A stretch of 64,000 nt of DNA from Clostridia bacterium (GTDB lineage: Bacteria; Bacillota; Clostridia; Oscillospirales; CAG-272): the NCBI GenBank assembly GCA_017463125.1, contig JAFTPV010000018.1:62001-126000 (forward strand). The letters are read 5' to 3'. Positions 45,119 to 52,524 of this stretch are shown one piece after another. The translations under genes and the position numbers were made by a program. Each line of letters starts with the position of its first letter. Within the stretch, counting starts at the first letter, position 1. The notes under the pieces are model-generated. The model saw only the letters and a program-made list of their open reading frames with translations. It ran no database searches and was not told where the DNA came from.

Positions 45119-46090
45119 TTAATATCCAACCTTTTCCCAGCACTCGAAGGGAGCGGCAAGCTCCTCGGAGATGTAAACCTGAGTCTTCTTGGTCTGAAGC
45201 ATAGAAGAAGGAAGGTAAGGAGTGATAGGACCGTGTGTGCAAAGACGGCTGGTCATTCTCTGCCAGGAGGAGAAGGTGCCGCAGGTTGCAAGTGCGTGAA
45301 CCTCAATTCTCTCTTTAGCGCGCATTACGTCAAGAGGACCGATAGTTGCAGCGCAGGGAGGAACGTTAGCGATATCACCGGACTGACCGAAGGTACCGTT
45401 GAGGGAGTTCTGCATAATGGTCATAGGGTGAAGCTTAACGATCTGCGCGGGCTGGTTGAGCCACTCGTCAATGTTGCCGCTTCCGATGAACTCGGGAATC
45501 GGGTCAACGAATGCCATGTGTCCTGCCCATCCGGGAGAGGTAGATGCGATGTCAGCACCGGTACCCTCGGTGATGTCATCAATTATCTTGGAGTAATCCT
45601 TGATATTAGCGTTAGTTGGGAAGTGAACGTTCTCCATAGGCATACGAAGCTTCTCGTCGATCTGATAGTAGAGATACTTGATCATAGAGTGAGCAAATCC
45701 TGCCTCGTAGGTGATGGGAGCGATGTTGCCGTTCTCGTCAGCCCATTCATCCTCTGCAACAAGGTGAACCTTTGAGCAGTCAACCTTGAAATAGTTAATA
45801 AGCTGTGCAAGAGGAATGTAAGTATCGGGCTCGGGGTTGCCGAGGATCATGGTGAAGGACTTTCCTGCCTCGGAAGCTGCCTTAAGTCTTGTGAAGAGGG
45901 TGGAGATGAGAACGGGGTGAGGGTTCATCATAACCTTTACTTCAAATTCGGGGTGCCACCAAGCCTCTCTCTTCTCAAGCTCCTTGCCGCTAAGGCTGCG
46001 AACATACTCGCAAACCTTCTTGTCCTTAAAGGGAACAAAGTCAGCAGGCTGGAAGTCAAACTTGGTTGCGGGATCAGTAATGAAATTCAT
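45119..46090 (-). CDS. NagB-like sugar-phosphate isomerase/deaminase, divergent
   Basis: A 323-residue protein of the glucosamine-6-phosphate isomerase/6-phosphogluconolactonase fold, longer than the roughly 240-270 of true NagB. The phosphate loop is MILGNPEPDTYIPLAQL instead of GLATGSTP, the DEY motif is EDEWADENG, and the DGHIAFNEP active-site segment reads SPGWAGHMAFVDP, so the general-base Asp and the Glu are changed while the His is kept. It should bind a phosphosugar but may not act on glucosamine 6-phosphate. It is the last gene of a leftward DeoR-nagA-like-nagB-like run (37-base gap to nagA-like). The substrate is therefore probably the same unusual sugar as the operon on the other strand. 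Confidence 0.78.
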   Translation of the reverse strand: MNFITDPATKFDFQPADFVPFKDKKVCEYVRSLSGKELEKREAWWHPEFEVKVMMNPHPVLISTLFTRLKAASEAGKSFTMILGNPEPDTYIPLAQLINYFKVDCSKVHLVAEDEWADENGNIAPITYEAGFAHSMIKYLYYQIDEKLRMPMENVHFPTNANIKDYSKIIDDITEGTGADIASTSPGWAGHMAFVDPIPEFIGSGNIDEWLNQPAQIVKLHPMTIMQNSLNGTFGQSGDIANVPPCAATIGPLDVMRAKERIEVHALATCGTFSSWQRMTSRLCTHGPITPYLPSSMLQTKKTQVYISEELAAPFECWEKVGY

Positions 46091-46127
46091 TTCTTTTTCT
46101 CCTTATTTATGTATTTTATTGGATTTC

Positions 46128-47270
46128 TTAATTGACCTTATCACCGTTAAGGTAAACGGATTTTACGTTAAACTCCGCATCAACTGTCAGCAGGTTTGCA
46201 ACGTTACCGCACTTGATAACGCCTCTGTCCTTAAGACCGAGCATTGTAGCGGGGTTAGTGGACGCATACTTAAATACTTGGCAAAGAGATGCGCCTGTAT
46301 GTATCATCATATTACGGCAGGATCCGTCCAGTATCATCTTGCTTCCCGCAATCTCGCCGGAGAAGTCAAAGTTGATATCGTCAGCACCCTCGTAGAGATC
46401 ACCCTCGGGAATAGGTCCGTGATCTACGTAAGCATCGGAGATAAGTATTATTCTGTCATCGCCCTTGATCTTCTTAACAAGACGGAGAAGATATGGCGAC
46501 ACGTGAATACCAACCTTATCACAGATAAGCTCTGTGTAAATAGAGTTGTTGTAAAGCGCTGCTTCATCAACGCAGGCTGTGCGGCACTCGGGATACTTTT
46601 GAAGAGTTCCGGTAGCATTCATGTGATGTGTCGCAAGGCAAAGACCGTAGGGCATAAGAGCCTCAATCTGCTCGGGAGCAGCCTCGCTATGACCGACAGA
46701 GAATCTGACCTTGGGGTCAACAGCCTTCGCGTCCTTGACAAATTCCTCGATTCCGTCGCGCTCAGGAGCAACGACCCAAACCTTAACGAAATCCTTACCC
46801 GCCTCAAGAACAGGCATATAATCTTCCTTTTTAATATCAAATCTCCAAGGATTATTTTCTCTGTTACAGCCGAACTTTGGATTCATATAAGGAGCTTCCA
46901 TATAAAGACCTATTATATTTGGAGCCTCACCGGATTCCTTTGCTTTCTTCAAGAGAGCCATCTGGGCGACAAGCTCGTCGGCAGTAGCGCTGAAATAAAG
47001 TGCGGGCATAACGTCGGTTATACCGTGAGAGAGAATTTTGTTTGCCGCCTTTACGGGATCGTCGGTAAAGAAGGTATCTCCGTCAGCGTGAGTATGTATA
47101 TCGATAAGACCGGGACCTGTGTAGCCGCCATTGGCGTTGATGATTTCCATACCGGCAGTATCTATCTTTTTGCCGAAATCAACGATAATACCGTCCTCGA
47201 TTACGATAGTGCCGCCGGGAATTATATAATCCGGCATTACTATATTTGTATTAATAATCGCCTTTTTCAT
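46128..47270 (-). CDS. NagA-like amidohydrolase, divergent
   Basis: A 380-residue amidohydrolase of the N-acetylglucosamine-6-phosphate deacetylase family. The start is the ATG at 47270 with AAAGGAAG upstream; an in-frame TTG 18 bases earlier lies in that ribosome binding site. Family landmarks are present but altered: GPGLIDIHTHADGD (for DxHxHG), IIGLYMEAPYMNPKFGCNR (for HLEGPF), VGHSEA, ATHHMNATG (for THLFNAM) and ILISDAY (catalytic Asp). The metal and catalytic residues are kept; the substrate-facing ones differ from classical NagA, so the acyl-sugar substrate may be different. It lies downstream of the DeoR gene with a palindrome-rich gap of about 100 bases. Confidence 0.8.
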   Translation of the reverse strand: MKKAIINTNIVMPDYIIPGGTIVIEDGIIVDFGKKIDTAGMEIINANGGYTGPGLIDIHTHADGDTFFTDDPVKAANKILSHGITDVMPALYFSATADELVAQMALLKKAKESGEAPNIIGLYMEAPYMNPKFGCNRENNPWRFDIKKEDYMPVLEAGKDFVKVWVVAPERDGIEEFVKDAKAVDPKVRFSVGHSEAAPEQIEALMPYGLCLATHHMNATGTLQKYPECRTACVDEAALYNNSIYTELICDKVGIHVSPYLLRLVKKIKGDDRIILISDAYVDHGPIPEGDLYEGADDINFDFSGEIAGSKMILDGSCRNMMIHTGASLCQVFKYASTNPATMLGLKDRGVIKCGNVANLLTVDAEFNVKSVYLNGDKVN

Positions 47271-47332
47271 TTTTGCTTCCTTTCGCAAATTTAGTTACAA
47301 AACTATTATAATATATTCCGTGTCGTATTGTG

Positions 47333-47370
47333 TACAAAATCAATCACGTTTTGTATAAAAAACGTTTTTT
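47333..47370. promoter_or_regulatory. Palindromes upstream of the nagA-like gene
   Basis: TACAAAA (47333-47339) and TTTTGTA (47349-47355) form an inverted repeat. Next to it, AAAAAACGTTTTTT at 47357-47370 is a perfect 14-base palindrome ending in the DeoR stop. A TATAAT box for the nagA-like gene lies at 47310-47305 on the minus strand. The repeats sit where an operator upstream of that promoter would be. Confidence 0.5.
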
Positions 47371-48142
47371 AATCCTCTGTTGTATAAATTTTTACACCCA
47401 TTTTTTCGAGAATTGCGAGTTCTTTGGTATTGTCAGTAGGATTTGTGATTAGAATATCCGTTTTTGACGCGTCGGTAATTCTTGCAAAAACACCCTTTCC
47501 GATCTTCGTACTGTCGGCAACAACGATAGTCTTTGATGATGACTCGATCATCTTCCTCGCAAGAGGAGCTTCGTTTGCATAGTAGAGTGTCAGACCTGCA
47601 TCGGAGGATATGCCGTCTACCGAGAGTATGCATTTTGCAGCGTGGTAATTTTCGAGCTGACGCTCGGCATCCGTGCCGTGAGTAAATTGATACTTTGAAT
47701 CAAGCTCGCCTCCTAGCAAAATGACGTTAAATGAAGGGTAGAGAGCGGCCTCCGTAGCGTTTTGGACGGAGTTGGTTACAAGATTTATGTTTTTCTTATG
47801 CCTTATGGCGCGAAGGACGTAGGTGAGGGTTGTTCCCGCGTTCATAAATATCGTGTCGTTATCCTCCACAAAATCCGCTGCGTAATCGGCAAGAGTTTTC
47901 TTAGCACCCGAGTTTGTCATATACCTCTCGCTAAGGTCCATATCGATATATAACTTGTTTAGGCCAACCGCGCCTCCGTGCACGCGCTTAAGCTGTCCCT
48001 GTGCCTCAAGAGCCTCAAGGTCTTTTCTTATCGTAACCTCGGATATACCGTATTCCTCGCTGAGATCGGAAACTCTTATTTTGCCGTTTTTATGAATATC
48101 TGCGGCAATTCGCTCGCGGCGCTCCTCTGTTGTAAGCTGCAT
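47369..48142 (-). CDS. DeoR/GlpR-family transcriptional repressor
   Basis: A 257-residue regulator with an N-terminal DeoR helix-turn-helix (about 5-57; GKIRVSDLSEEYGISEVTIRKDLEALE) followed by GQLKRVHGGAV, the usual link to a C-terminal phosphosugar-sensing domain (about 75-250) with DTIFMNAGTTLTYVL and VVADSTKIGKG. Members of this family release DNA on binding a phosphorylated sugar intermediate. It is divergent from the FGGY-kinase operon and upstream of the NagA/NagB-like genes. Direct repeats AAACGAAACC just past the kinase promoter are its likely operator. It has its own promoter with TATAAT at 48189-48184. Confidence 0.92.
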   Translation of the reverse strand: MQLTTEERRERIAADIHKNGKIRVSDLSEEYGISEVTIRKDLEALEAQGQLKRVHGGAVGLNKLYIDMDLSERYMTNSGAKKTLADYAADFVEDNDTIFMNAGTTLTYVLRAIRHKKNINLVTNSVQNATEAALYPSFNVILLGGELDSKYQFTHGTDAERQLENYHAAKCILSVDGISSDAGLTLYYANEAPLARKMIESSSKTIVVADSTKIGKGVFARITDASKTDILITNPTDNTKELAILEKMGVKIYTTED

Positions 48143-48183
48143 TTTCTTATACCTTTCGAATGTATTTTGTAGCTCTTATGAAT

Positions 48184-48212
48184 ATTATAACATACATTTT
48201 TGAAAAAGGCAA
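48184..48212 (-). promoter_or_regulatory. Promoter of the DeoR-family gene
   Basis: On the minus strand, TTGCCT (48212-48207), 17-base spacer, TATAAT (48189-48184), about 40 bases before the start codon. Confidence 0.7.
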
Positions 48213-48256
48213 TAGTAAAAACTCGCAAAAATATTGCTATATATTATAAATATATC

Positions 48257-48285
48257 TTGACAAACGGCTTAAAATATGGTATGAT
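48257..48285 (+). promoter_or_regulatory. Promoter of the FGGY-kinase/2-oxoacid dehydrogenase operon
   Basis: TTGACA at 48257-48262, 17-base spacer, TATGAT at 48280-48285, about 80 bases before the kinase start. Confidence 0.8.
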
Positions 48286-48292
48286 ATTTTAT

Positions 48293-48329
48293 AACGGAAA
48301 CAAATGTCAAACGAAACCAAAACGAAACC
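48293..48329 (+). promoter_or_regulatory. Probable DeoR operator: AAACGAAACC direct repeats
   Basis: AAACGAAACC occurs at 48309-48318 and again at 48320-48329, an 11-base period (one helical turn). A weaker copy AACGGAAACA is at 48293-48302. They lie just past the expected transcription start, a repressing position. Direct repeats of this kind are typical DeoR-family operators. Confidence 0.65.
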
Positions 48330-48363
48330 TATAATGTTTTTTGAGTAGGTTGCTTGGAGGAAT

Positions 48364-49788
48364 ATGGAAAATAGTAAAAAATACCTCGGTATTGATATAG
48401 GTACGACGTCGATGAAGGCTGCCGTGTTTGACAAGGACGGAAACAGACTTGCTCTGCGTAACGTTGATTACACACTTGATACCGACTCTGTAACCGGTTA
48501 CATAGAATTCCCCGCTGAAAAATACGTTGAGATGTGCAAGACTGTAATAGACGAGCTTGTTGCCGAGTGCGGACCTATTGATGCGCTCTCTGTTGACACA
48601 CAGGGCGAAACTATTATTTTTACGGACGAGGCAGGTACACCGCTCTGTCCGGCTATCGTATGGCTTGATAACAGAGCAGGTGATGAGGCTGACGAGATAA
48701 AGGCTAAATTCGGTAATGAGCTGGTTTATAACGTGACGGGGCAGCCGGAAATTACTGCGGGTTGGCCTGCGTCAAAGGTGCTTTGGCTCAAGAAAAATGC
48801 CCCCGAGGTGTTCGCAAGGGTAAAGAAGATATTTATGCTTGAGGACTATATTCTCTATGGCCTTACCGGTAATTTTGTTACCGAGCCCACTATCCAGTCC
48901 TCTACTATTTATTATGATGTTGTAAACGGTAAGTGGTGGCAGGATATGCTCGACTTTATCGGTATTGACAAGGCGCAGCTTCCCAAGGTAGTTAAATCCG
49001 CATCGGATGTTGGTGAATACAAGGGAATTAAGGTCGTCAGCGGTATGCTTGACCAGATTGCCGGAACGCTTGGTGCGGGAGTTACCGACGAGAGCCGCAT
49101 CAGCGAGATGACGGGTACTATTATGGCTATCTGTGTTATGACAGATAAAATGCCGAAATATAATCCCGACAGTATAATTCCGTGTCATCTCCACGCAGTT
49201 GACGGTAAATATTGCTTGATACTTTGGTCGTCTACCGCAGGTATGGCGCTCAAGTGGTTTAAGAATAATTTTGCGGAGAATATGTCCTTTAGAGAGCTTG
49301 ACGAGCTTGCTGAAAAAATCGCTCCCGGATCTGACGGACTGACAATGTTACCTTATTTCACAGGCTCCACGATGCCTAAATACAATCCTGATGCAAGAGC
49401 CGCATTTGCAGGACTCAATCTTTCCCACACCCGCGCTCATTTCGCAAGAGCTATAATGGAAGCTATCGCGTTTACCTTAAAGCAGAATCTTGAGTACGTC
49501 GGTGAGGACGCTATAAAGGAAATAAGAATTACTGGCGGCGGTGCCTCCAGCCCTCTTTGGTCAACTATTAAGTCCGACGTTACCGGAAAGGTTCTCAAGA
49601 CTCTTTCGGAAAGTGAAACGGCATGTCTCGGTACGGCGCTTGCGGCGGCTGTTGGCATTGGCGATTTCGCCTCTTTAAAGGAAGCGGTTGACTCTGTCGT
49701 TAAGATTAAAAAGGTATACGAGCCAACAGGCGCAGATTATACCGAGGCCTATAACGCTTATAACAATCTTGACAAAATCCTGAATTAA
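48364..49788 (+). CDS. FGGY-family carbohydrate kinase (xylulokinase-like)
   Basis: A 474-residue cytoplasmic sugar kinase. The N-terminal phosphate-1 motif is LGIDIGTTSMKAAVFD (about 8-23). VDTQGETIIF and IVWLDNRAGDEA match the sugar-contact region. The C-terminal adenosine motif is ITGGGASSPLWSTIKSDV (about 385-402). GMLDQIAGTLGAG holds the catalytic Asp. Overall it is closest in pattern to xylulokinases, but FGGY members also phosphorylate ribulose, erythritol, erythrulose or glycerol, so the substrate is open. The GGAGG ribosome binding site is at 48356-48360. It is first in a nine-gene run and has the DeoR repeats in its leader. It would trap the incoming sugar or ketose as a phosphate ester. 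Confidence 0.88.
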   Translation: MENSKKYLGIDIGTTSMKAAVFDKDGNRLALRNVDYTLDTDSVTGYIEFPAEKYVEMCKTVIDELVAECGPIDALSVDTQGETIIFTDEAGTPLCPAIVWLDNRAGDEADEIKAKFGNELVYNVTGQPEITAGWPASKVLWLKKNAPEVFARVKKIFMLEDYILYGLTGNFVTEPTIQSSTIYYDVVNGKWWQDMLDFIGIDKAQLPKVVKSASDVGEYKGIKVVSGMLDQIAGTLGAGVTDESRISEMTGTIMAICVMTDKMPKYNPDSIIPCHLHAVDGKYCLILWSSTAGMALKWFKNNFAENMSFRELDELAEKIAPGSDGLTMLPYFTGSTMPKYNPDARAAFAGLNLSHTRAHFARAIMEAIAFTLKQNLEYVGEDAIKEIRITGGGASSPLWSTIKSDVTGKVLKTLSESETACLGTALAAAVGIGDFASLKEAVDSVVKIKKVYEPTGADYTEAYNAYNNLDKILN

Positions 49789-49839
49789 TTCGGGGCAGAA
49801 TGGTTTTTATTAAATTCATATAGAGAAAGGCAAAAAAAG

Positions 49840-50544
49840 ATGTTAAAGAATTACAAAATTTCGGCACCTTATTTCGAGATTGGCCCCAAGTGCTTTATGT
49901 GGGGCGAGAGAATGCTAAAGCTCGCAAAAGCGGTTGACAAGATCGCAATGAAGTACGACCTTGACGTTATTCTCACACCTCAGTACACCGACATCAGACT
50001 CCTTGCAGAGAACACCGAGCGTGTACATATTTACGCACAGCACATGGATTCTCTCGTTCCCGGACGCGGACTTGGCTCGGTTCTTCCCGAGGCAGTTAAG
50101 GAAGCTGGCGCTGTCGGCGTTATGCTTAACCATGCCGAAAAGAAGCTCACGCTTGATGAGATTAAGGCTACTATCGCGAGAGCTGACGAGGTTGGTCTTG
50201 CAACCATCGTTTGCGCTGACTCTGTCGAGGAAATTAAGCAGGTAGCACTCCTTGCTCCCAATCTCATCGTTGCAGAGCCCACCGAGCTTATCGGCACGGG
50301 TGTTGCCAGCGATATGGGATACGTAAGAGATACCATTGCGGCAGTTCGCGCAATTAACCCTGATATAATGGTTCTTCAGGGCGCGGGTATTTCCGGACCC
50401 GACGACGTTGCAAACGTTATCAGAGCGGGCGCACAGGCTACAGGATGCACCAGCGGCGTTATGAAGGCTGCTGATCCCGAGGCTGCGGCAGAGGAGATGC
50501 TCTACACGCTTCGTAAAACTTGGGACGAGGTGAACGGTAAGTAA
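49840..50544 (+). CDS. Triosephosphate-isomerase-family protein (archaeal-like short form)
   Basis: A 234-residue (beta/alpha)8 barrel similar to the short archaeal triosephosphate isomerases. Recognisable parts are YAQHMDSLVPGRGLGSVLPEAVKEAGAVGVMLNHAEKK with the electrophilic His region, VAEPTELIGTG with the catalytic Glu, and the phosphate loop VLQGAGISGPDDV plus GCTSGVMKA. The N-terminal N-x-K motif of true enzymes is altered (FEIGPKCF): the Lys is kept, the Asn is not. The core tpiA gene should be elsewhere. TIM-family paralogues of this kind isomerise tetrulose phosphates in erythritol pathways, so a C4 or other small ketose phosphate is a reasonable guess. The stop overlaps the SIS gene start by one base. 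Confidence 0.8.
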   Translation: MLKNYKISAPYFEIGPKCFMWGERMLKLAKAVDKIAMKYDLDVILTPQYTDIRLLAENTERVHIYAQHMDSLVPGRGLGSVLPEAVKEAGAVGVMLNHAEKKLTLDEIKATIARADEVGLATIVCADSVEEIKQVALLAPNLIVAEPTELIGTGVASDMGYVRDTIAAVRAINPDIMVLQGAGISGPDDVANVIRAGAQATGCTSGVMKAADPEAAAEEMLYTLRKTWDEVNGK

Positions 50545-51137
50545 TGGAAAACAGCTTGAATTACGCATTTGACACCTTCCGTATTGAAGCCGAATCTCTT
50601 GCCGAGACCGCAAAGGTTCTTGACAGAGAAGAGGTAAGACGCGCAGTTGAGGTGCTTGCGAAGGCGGAGAGAATTGCGGCTGCAGGCTGCGGTCACTCCG
50701 GAATTGCCTGCCGTCATTTTGCACACCTTATGTGCTGTGCGGAGCGTCCTGCGAGATTTCTCTCGCCTGCGGAGGCGGTTCACGGCGGTCTTGGCTGTAT
50801 GAAAAAGGGTGACGTTATGGTTCTTGCTTCCAGAGGAGGTAAGACCGACGAGCTTATGACTATCATAGATGTTTGTAAGACCAAGGGCGTTACTATCATC
50901 GGCGTTACCGAAAACCTTTCCTCACCTCTTGCAACCGAGGCTGATATAGTCCTTGCAATGAAGGTTACGAAGGAATGTGATAAATATAACTGCCAGGGAA
51001 CTACCAGCTTTGCGGTAACCTCGGCAATATTTGATGCGCTTCAGGCAGCTCTTATCGAATATACCGGATATCAGAAGATGGACTTTGCTCTTATTCATCC
51101 GGGCGGAGCCGTTGGCAAGCGTCTTAACAACAAGTAA
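50544..51137 (+). CDS. SIS-domain sugar-phosphate isomerase
   Basis: A 197-residue single SIS domain without CBS repeats. The fold core has AAAGCGHSGIACRHFAHLM (about 46-64), RFLSPAEAVHGGLGCMKKGDVMVLASRGGKTDEL (about 70-104) with the conserved SPAEAVHG, IIGVTENLSSPLATEADIVL, and the C-terminal IHPGGAVGKRL. This pattern is that of KdsD/GutQ-type arabinose-5-phosphate isomerases, which interconvert ketose and aldose phosphates; the missing CBS domains point to a catabolic rather than an LPS role. The start codon overlaps the preceding stop by one base (TAATG), so it is translationally coupled to the TIM-family gene. The actual sugar is unknown. Confidence 0.86.
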   Translation: MENSLNYAFDTFRIEAESLAETAKVLDREEVRRAVEVLAKAERIAAAGCGHSGIACRHFAHLMCCAERPARFLSPAEAVHGGLGCMKKGDVMVLASRGGKTDELMTIIDVCKTKGVTIIGVTENLSSPLATEADIVLAMKVTKECDKYNCQGTTSFAVTSAIFDALQAALIEYTGYQKMDFALIHPGGAVGKRLNNK

Positions 51138-51173
51138 TCAAAAAAATTTTTACATAAAAGGAGAACAAAAAAC

Positions 51174-51800
51174 ATGGAATTTAAGGTTTATCAGAAAGAA
51201 ATTGAGCTTCAGTCAAGAGGTTGGATCCCCACCTTCCACGACGTAACAAGCGACATTCTTCACATTGTGGAGGCATCCGGCATCAAGAACGGTACCGTTT
51301 GCATCGCATCTCACCACACCACCTGCTCGGTAATGGTTCAGGAGTGCTCTCACGACATTGACTCCTTCGATCTCGAGTACCTTCAGCACGACCTTCTCGA
51401 CATAATGAGAAAGCTTATCCCCGATTTTGCGGAAGAGCATCAGTACCGTCATCCCGGTCCTATCCACTCTCAGTTCGGCAGATATGTAAACGAGCCCGGT
51501 GACTATACATCTATGAATACTGACGGTCACCTTCGTTCCTGCTTCTTCGGCAGAAGCGAAACTATGACTATCAAGGACGGCGTTCTTGACGGCGGTGAGT
51601 TCGCTCACGTTTATTTCATCGACTGGGACCACGTAAGAGCTCGCAGAAGACAGCTTAACGTTACCGTTATGGGTACTGCTGATGCTGTCGAGGATAGAAA
51701 GTATAATAACGGCGAGGTTGTAAACACCCTTCGTAAGTACACCGATGAGGAGAAGGCTTACGACGTACACTACGAGCTTAACTGGAAGACCGGCAGATAA
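51174..51800 (+). CDS. YjbQ/UPF0047-family protein, extended form
   Basis: A 208-residue protein of the YjbQ family, longer than the usual 130-140. Conserved parts are IASHHTTCSVMVQE (about 41-54; HTT motif), NTDGHLRSCFFGRSETMTIKDG (about 112-133) and the C-terminal RARRRQLNVTVMG. Extra sequence lies between the two motifs and after residue 170. Family members show weak thiamine-phosphate synthase activity in E. coli suppressor work, but the true function is unknown. Its place between a sugar-phosphate isomerase and an aldolase suggests it takes part in the same pathway. GGAGAA precedes the ATG; a gap of 36 bases separates it from the SIS gene. Confidence 0.84.
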   Translation: MEFKVYQKEIELQSRGWIPTFHDVTSDILHIVEASGIKNGTVCIASHHTTCSVMVQECSHDIDSFDLEYLQHDLLDIMRKLIPDFAEEHQYRHPGPIHSQFGRYVNEPGDYTSMNTDGHLRSCFFGRSETMTIKDGVLDGGEFAHVYFIDWDHVRARRRQLNVTVMGTADAVEDRKYNNGEVVNTLRKYTDEEKAYDVHYELNWKTGR

Positions 51801-51809
51801 TATAAGAAA

Positions 51810-52496
51810 ATGAGAATTTTACTTGATACGGCAAATCTTGACGACATTCGTTATTTCAATACCTATTATCCCATCGAGGGCGTTACCACGAACCCCACCA
51901 TTCTTTCAAAGGAGGGCGGTGACCCGATAGTACAGCTTAAGGCTATCCGTCAGATAATCGGAGAGGATAAGGAGCTGCACGTTCAGGTTACCGAAACCGA
52001 ATTTGAAAAAATAATAGAGGAGGCAAGACTTCTTGTTGACTGCCTCGGTATCAACACATTCGTCAAGATCCCCGTAACAGACGTGGGTCTTCGTGTTACT
52101 AAATATCTGTCCGATAGAAATATAGGCGTTACCGTTACGGCGGTTCTTACGGCTGCACAGGCGATGCTTGCGTCAAATGCGGGCGCATCTTACGTTGCCC
52201 CCTACATCAGCCGTTCTGAGAATCTGTGCGCGGACGGTGTGGGTACGGTTTCCGATATCGCAAAGATATTTAACGTATCGGGAACCGATACGCAGATTTT
52301 AGCCGCCAGCTTCAAGACCGCAAAGGAGGTTCTTGACGTTGCGGTTGAAGGGTGTCATTCAGCTACTATCGGCTCCGGTATAATGAAAATGCTTCTTTCA
52401 CATACCACGACAGATACCTCTATCCTTGGCTTCGAGCGTGATTGGAAGGAAGCCTTCGGAGATACCACTTTACTGAAACTGCTTAAAAATAAATAA
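51810..52496 (+). CDS. Transaldolase-family aldolase, fructose-6-phosphate aldolase type
   Basis: A 228-residue class I aldolase of the small transaldolase family. The Schiff-base lysine is Lys86 in FVKIPVT, with Asp6 (LLDTANL) and EGVTTNPTILSKEG (about 23-36). The two residues that tell fructose-6-phosphate aldolase from transaldolase, Gln59 and Tyr131 in E. coli FSA, are matched by Gln59 and Tyr132 here (APYISR), where transaldolases have Glu and Phe. It should therefore cleave a ketose phosphate to glyceraldehyde 3-phosphate and a dihydroxyacetone-like product, or do the reverse. It begins 9 bases after the YjbQ-family stop. Confidence 0.88.
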   Translation: MRILLDTANLDDIRYFNTYYPIEGVTTNPTILSKEGGDPIVQLKAIRQIIGEDKELHVQVTETEFEKIIEEARLLVDCLGINTFVKIPVTDVGLRVTKYLSDRNIGVTVTAVLTAAQAMLASNAGASYVAPYISRSENLCADGVGTVSDIAKIFNVSGTDTQILAASFKTAKEVLDVAVEGCHSATIGSGIMKMLLSHTTTDTSILGFERDWKEAFGDTTLLKLLKNK

Positions 52497-52524
52497 CCAA
52501 AATACTAAAAAAGGAGCTATTTTA

